DNA of 64,000 bases, taken from NCBI RefSeq assembly GCF_000003815.2, contig NC_049986.1, positions 18,285,049 to 18,349,048 on the forward strand, in the 5' to 3' direction. Both the position numbers and the translations under genes were made by a program. Every line of letters starts with the position of its first letter. Position 1 is the stretch's first letter. A model generated the notes under the pieces. The model was not told the DNA's origin, ran no database searches, and saw only the letters and a list, made by a program, of their open reading frames with translations. Origin of the DNA: Branchiostoma floridae. Lineage: Eukaryota > Chordata > Leptocardii > Amphioxiformes > Branchiostomatidae. Shown here piece after piece: positions 61,101 to 64,000 of this stretch.

Positions 61101-63722
61101 AATCCATCAATTTTGGTTGAAAAGCTGGTGAACCATGGATCCTTAGTCACTGGGGAAAGGTAGTGGATGATACCTGAAACATCTTACTGTTTCCAAAATC
61201 ATATCCAGTTGCTTGATGAGTAGCTGTTATCTTGTTGGTCAGTTTCACTACAGAGTAGGGCTGGGTACCGGTAAACTTTAGGTCCAGGTCCGGTTCAGGT
61301 CCAGAGGATCAGGTCCGGACCTGACCCTGGACCTGATTCAGTATGTGAAAACTTGTGAATGAACAAAATTTCATTTCACTAGGAAGAAATCTGTTTGTAA
61401 ATCTATTCAACTCCAACTGGCGTTTTAAACCCTACAAGGCTAACTGCGTCTGTACGATTAGCTATACACCTTGGTAGAAACGACTATAGACTCAACGCTA
61501 CTTTGCTCTTGTTATTTTCTTTGACCGGTAAGCCCCAAAACGTGTGAATGCCCTGATCATATAATCTATTCATTTTCCAATAGGTCCAACATCCGGTCCA
61601 CCAAATTTTTTCAGGTCTGGTACCCAGCCCTACTTCAGACACAACAAATAGATTTCAGTGTCAGATATTTCACATGTTTTGTCAAAAGGTGCTTTGTCTT
61701 TACTATATGTAAATGACTTACGACAAAAATCAGTCCCTGTCATTTTTATCCATATATTTGTGTTTGACACTTTTAGGGCAGAAGATGTTGCTTGTCGGTT
61801 CAGCTACAGCGTGACGTTCCACGGTATCGGTACAGGACCGGAGGGTACAGAACATCTGGGTTGCTGCACACAGATGGCCATCTTTGAGAGACTAGAAACT
61901 CCACAGGACCAGAAGTCAGCTGTCTTGTGGGGAACACCTTATCAACTGGTAAGGTGGTATTCACAGGATTAGCCAAATAGCAATTACTGTTGACAAGCAA
62001 CTGGTTATGAATTTGGAAACAGTCAGATGTTTCAATTAACATCGTATCCTTTATCTTTTGTCAGTGACACTGAAGAGATGTGGTTGTAGAGTATGTTTTA
62101 TATCCTAATAGTATGAATTGATATGCAAAAAAGCTGATGACAATTTTGTTAGTAGTTTGGTGAGACAAGACAAAGTAAATGCTAATGAGTGCATTAGCTC
62201 CTTTTTTTTTTAGTTTCAGGAGCTAATATTTTGTCACATTAAGGGGGATTGAGCGCTCCCCCCTGATCTCTTCGGTACAAAAGATAACAGATGTTATCTT
62301 AAACATCTGACAGTTTCCAAAATCATATCCAGTTGCTATTAGTAATTGCTATTTGGCATAACTACCTGAATGTCTAACCTCCATCAACTTATTCACAGGA
62401 TTCATCTTCATCAACGTCTTATAACTTACATTCATCAGAGTTGTGTATTGGTAAGGCCACAGTCGGCATCATCAGCATCTATAATACATCAAAGGTAGTA
62501 TGTCCCCAAGGTTTGATGTTGAAGTGTAGTAATAGATGCAGTGAGATAGCCTGCAGCGTGTTGTGTAGGTGTGATGGATATCACAGGCAGTGATGAAATA
62601 GTGCAACAAGATTACTGCCAGGTCTTATCATGTGTATGGATTTTTTTTGTATCTGAATTCAGCATTAATCAAAGCTCAGGAAAGAATGGCAAGCTCCTAA
62701 GTTTGTGAAAACGTAATGCAATATCAGATTTCACTCGCTTACTCACTATCCATTATTTGATTATTATAAAACTGACAAGTATATATTTGTCACTGACAAG
62801 TCTTGCTACCGGTACCTTTACAGCCTTACAGCTTACATGTTTCATGTATTCAACATTTACAGTCAAGACATCGTAATCTTAGAATTTGTGGTATAGGCTT
62901 ATATTAACCCATTTGTGTTGTAGAAAGGTGGTACATGTAACTGCATTTTTTCCGTGGTTTTAAAATTGCCTTTACATTGTAAATTGTATAATGTCAAATA
63001 AGTGTAATTTCTTGCCTTTTGAATTATTTTTCACTCTTTGAGAAAGGTTTTAGACATTGTAGATTAGTGATAATTCAGATCACCAAGTTTGCCAAGTGCT
63101 ATTAAAAATACACCAAAAAGCAGTCACTCAAGCAACTGGATATGATTTTGGAATATCCAGTTGCTTGAGTAACTGCTTTTTGGCGTATCATATTACCTGG
63201 ATGTCTAACCTTCATCGACGTATGCTAATAAAGTTCTTTGACTGATTTTTACAGATAGCAGAAGCAGTCTTCCCATACAGAGAGAACACATTATCCGCAG
63301 AAGAGCAGATTGTACAGGAAGTCCAGTACTACATCAGACAGATCCTTCAGCGTAGGGTCCACAGTGAAGAGGAAGAAGATGATGATGATGATGTAGCAGC
63401 TTCCGAGGAAGTCTCCATTCCTCTGGACATTTTGATGAAGTTCCAGGGTTTGAAGAGAGTTTGTCCTGATGTACAGAGTCTCCAGGCTGCTCTGGTGGGG
63501 TCCGATGTGAGACTTAGCCTGGATAAAACTGCTGTGGTCTGCTCCATGGACCGGGATGATGATGATGATGATGATGATGGTTGTTACAGTGTGACCTCAG
63601 AGGGTTCTGGTGGAAAGTTTGATGATGCAGAAGATGACGACACACTGCATAACTTTGACTACTGCAGAACAGACACTGGACGTTCTGCATTACCTCTGAT
63701 ATGTGAAGAGGACTGGGTATGA
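57954..63722 (+). CDS. HENMT1: Small RNA 2'-O-methyltransferase HENMT1
   Basis: Methylates the 2'-OH of the 3' end of piRNAs (and other Piwi-loaded RNAs) using S-adenosylmethionine, protecting them from decay. It acts in germ-cell cytoplasm. Exons: 57954-58136, 58757-58832, 59522-59693, 60432-60614, 61777-61948, 63255-63722; 1254 bases, 417 residues, all phases consistent. Human HENMT1 is about 393. Order: acidic N-terminus; PPLYRQRYQTVADLVKKYKP; SAM-binding LLDFGCAEGKL; metal site E143-x-x-E146-H147 (VEVIEHLD) with H193 in ADHRFEWTRQEF; TQMAIFERLE; and the conserved C-terminal EEVSIPLDILMKFQGLKRV. All four metal ligands are present, so it should be active. The start is the first ATG in frame (AAAGATGG). 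The stop at 63720 could instead be a splice donor. Confidence 0.95.
58300..58578. mobile_element. MITE in HENMT1 intron 1
   Basis: Ends TACCCTGGGAAA and TTTCCCAGGGTA. Flanks AGGAAGATC (58291-58299) and ATGAAGATC (58579-58587) match 8 of 9, a likely target duplication. The interior has a strong GC-rich hairpin (CCAGCTGGCCCCAACTATC and its partner). Confidence 0.82.
58757..58832 (+). CDS. HENMT1: HENMT1 exon 2
   Basis: LLDFGCAEGKLIKFLKPEES and LEQLT: SAM-binding motif I. Acceptor ATAATAG, donor GTAAGA, one base carried. Confidence 0.92.
59286..59309. repeat. (TC)n microsatellite
   Basis: TCTCTCTCTCTCTC run in HENMT1 intron 2. Confidence 0.9.
59345..59401 (+). repeat. LINE 3' tail fragment
   Basis: ATAACCAGCTCCTGTGGCGC and GTCAGATACAGAAT resemble the tail at 12571-12660. 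Confidence 0.5.
59522..59693 (+). CDS. HENMT1: HENMT1 exon 3
   Basis: VDIEGEVLESIRGIIKPLLS, PRPRPFTVSLYQGSIAECDD and YDMVTCVE, carrying the first metal-ligand glutamate. The GTATGT donor is chosen because it alone restores EVIEHLD with exon 4. Confidence 0.93.
60432..60614 (+). CDS. HENMT1: HENMT1 exon 4
   Basis: IEHLDPPVLDAMPSNVFGHM, SVVVVTTPNEEFNVLFPNF and ADHRFEWTRQEFQE: the remaining three metal ligands. Donor GTTAGT, whose last two bases belong to a transposon target duplication. Confidence 0.95.
60628..60905. mobile_element. MULE-like MITE directly behind a splice donor
   Basis: 278 bases. Inverted arms of about 75 bases starting CATCCTCCTATG and ending CATAGGAGGATG. Perfect 9-bp duplication GTCTCCCAA (60619-60627, 60906-60914). 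A stray end of the family is at 30110-30136. Confidence 0.9.
60955..61225. mobile_element. Family C element, copy 2
   Basis: GGAAACAGTCAGACGTTTGA faces ACCTGAAACATCTTACTGTT and CAAAATCATATCCAGTTGCT. HENMT1 intron 4. Confidence 0.72.
61256..61632. mobile_element. hAT-like MITE
   Basis: Ends TAGGGCTGGGTACC and GGTACCCAGCCCTA. 8-bp flanks CTACAGAG and CTTCAGAC match at six positions. The interior is rich in GGTCCGG/CCGGACC words. Confidence 0.82.
61777..61948 (+). CDS. HENMT1: HENMT1 exon 5
   Basis: AEDVACRFSYSVTFHGIGTG, PEGTEHLGCCTQMAIFERLE and the start of the C-terminal extension. Donor GTAAGG, phase 0. Confidence 0.95.
61975..62385. mobile_element. Family C element, copy 3
   Basis: ACTGTTGACAAGCAACTGG, GGAAACAGTCAGATGTTTCA at the left; AACATCTGACAGTTTCC, AAAATCATATCCAGTTGCT and GTCTAACCTCCATCAAC at the right. 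HENMT1 intron 5. Confidence 0.75.
63115..63232. mobile_element. Family C element, copy 4 (collapsed hairpin)
   Basis: AAAAAGCAGTCACTCAAGCA faces TGCTTGAGTAACTGCTTTTT with CAACTGGATAT between. It ends GTCTAACCTTCATCGACG just before exon 6. Confidence 0.8.
63255..63722 (+). CDS. HENMT1: HENMT1 exon 6 (C-terminal)
   Basis: IAEAVFPYRENTLSAEEQIV, VQYYIRQILQRRVH, two aspartate runs coded by GAT repeats, the conserved IPLDILMKFQGLKRVC block, and an acidic tail ending CEEDWV with TGA. TGG followed by GTATGA could be a donor instead, but the human protein also ends soon after this block. Confidence 0.88.
   Translation: MAEAVFPYRENTLSAEEQIVQEVQYYIRQILQRRVHSEEEEDDDDDVAASEEVSIPLDILMKFQGLKRVCPDVQSLQAALVGSDVRLSLDKTAVVCSMDRDDDDDDDDGCYSVTSEGSGGKFDDAEDDDTLHNFDYCRTDTGRSALPLICEEDWV
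63555..63579 (+). repeat. (GAT)8 coding microsatellite
   Basis: Encodes the run of aspartates after MDR. A second, shorter GAT run lies at 63377-63391. Length polymorphism is likely. Confidence 0.9.
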
Positions 63723-63757
63723 TTTCATTGATGCGTGCCCTTAGTGTCTACATTCCT

Positions 63758-64000
63758 ACCCTGGTAACCATACCATAGTGAGCTCTTCGCTATCGATCTC
63801 TGCATAACCATAACTTTGTGAGCTCACTGCAATCTCTACGGAGCTAAGGGTGTTTCCCTCCTACATGCCAGGGAATACTTATGGGATTGGGTTCAATTAC
63901 TTTGCTCTACGGGCTGGTATTGATTAGACAGGCCAGCTGCAAAGACAGACTATTTCTTAGTAGGTCTCTGGCCAATAAAACATCCAGATGCTGATAATAT
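63758..64000. repeat. Dispersed repeat H, copy 2 (HENMT1 3' flank)
   Basis: CCTGGTAACCATACCATAGT, CATAACCATAAC, CTCTACGG and GACAGGCCAGCTG follow the order of 25873-26210. Runs off the right edge. Confidence 0.7.

Overview
This is animal nuclear DNA. It has intron-rich genes with GT-AG splice sites, no operons, abundant short inverted-repeat transposons, non-LTR retrotransposon tails, and one assembly gap (795 N at 38964-39758). The exon sequences and transposon style fit an invertebrate deuterostome, most likely a lancelet (Branchiostoma). The species is inferred, not proven.

Layout. (1) 1-5 kb: the 5' part of a minus-strand gene for a cobalamin-independent methionine-synthase-like protein (MetE C-domain type). 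Its first coding exon lies in a tandemly duplicated block, and the rest of the gene runs off the left edge. (2) 5-10.9 kb: intergenic, mostly transposon debris. (3) 10.9-25.7 kb, plus strand: a complete ten-exon gene for a calcium-regulated mitochondrial ATP-Mg/phosphate carrier (SCaMC; SLC25A24/SLC25A25 type). It has four EF-hands followed by three carrier repeats, 475 residues. (4) 25.7-34.9 kb: intergenic, several MITEs. (5) 34.9-53.6 kb, minus strand: a PIP5KL1-type phosphatidylinositol-phosphate-kinase-like gene of eleven coding exons. The gap removes only a few codons. A second TATA-driven first exon sits inside intron 1. (6) 53.6-57.9 kb: the divergent intergenic region. (7) 57.95-63.72 kb, plus strand: HENMT1, the small-RNA (piRNA) 2'-O-methyltransferase, six exons, with all four metal ligands present. 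(8) The right end is a dispersed repeat also found just behind the carrier gene.

Two observations stand out. First, as I recall the human map, SLC25A25 and PIP5KL1 are close neighbours on 9q34, while SLC25A24 and HENMT1 are close neighbours on 1p13. This window holds one carrier gene with both partners, which looks like the unduplicated ancestral block. Second, tandem duplications repeatedly straddle 3' splice sites: carrier exons 5, 6 and 9 and PIP5KL1 exon 2 each have extra upstream copies of their acceptor plus the first bases of the exon. The carrier's last coding stretch is also duplicated into its 3' UTR. Every carrier decoy acceptor I translated leads to an early stop.

The three genes act in different places: inner mitochondrial membrane, phosphoinositide signalling, and germline small-RNA stabilisation. 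Nothing in the sequence says they are co-regulated, so their proximity is best read as history.
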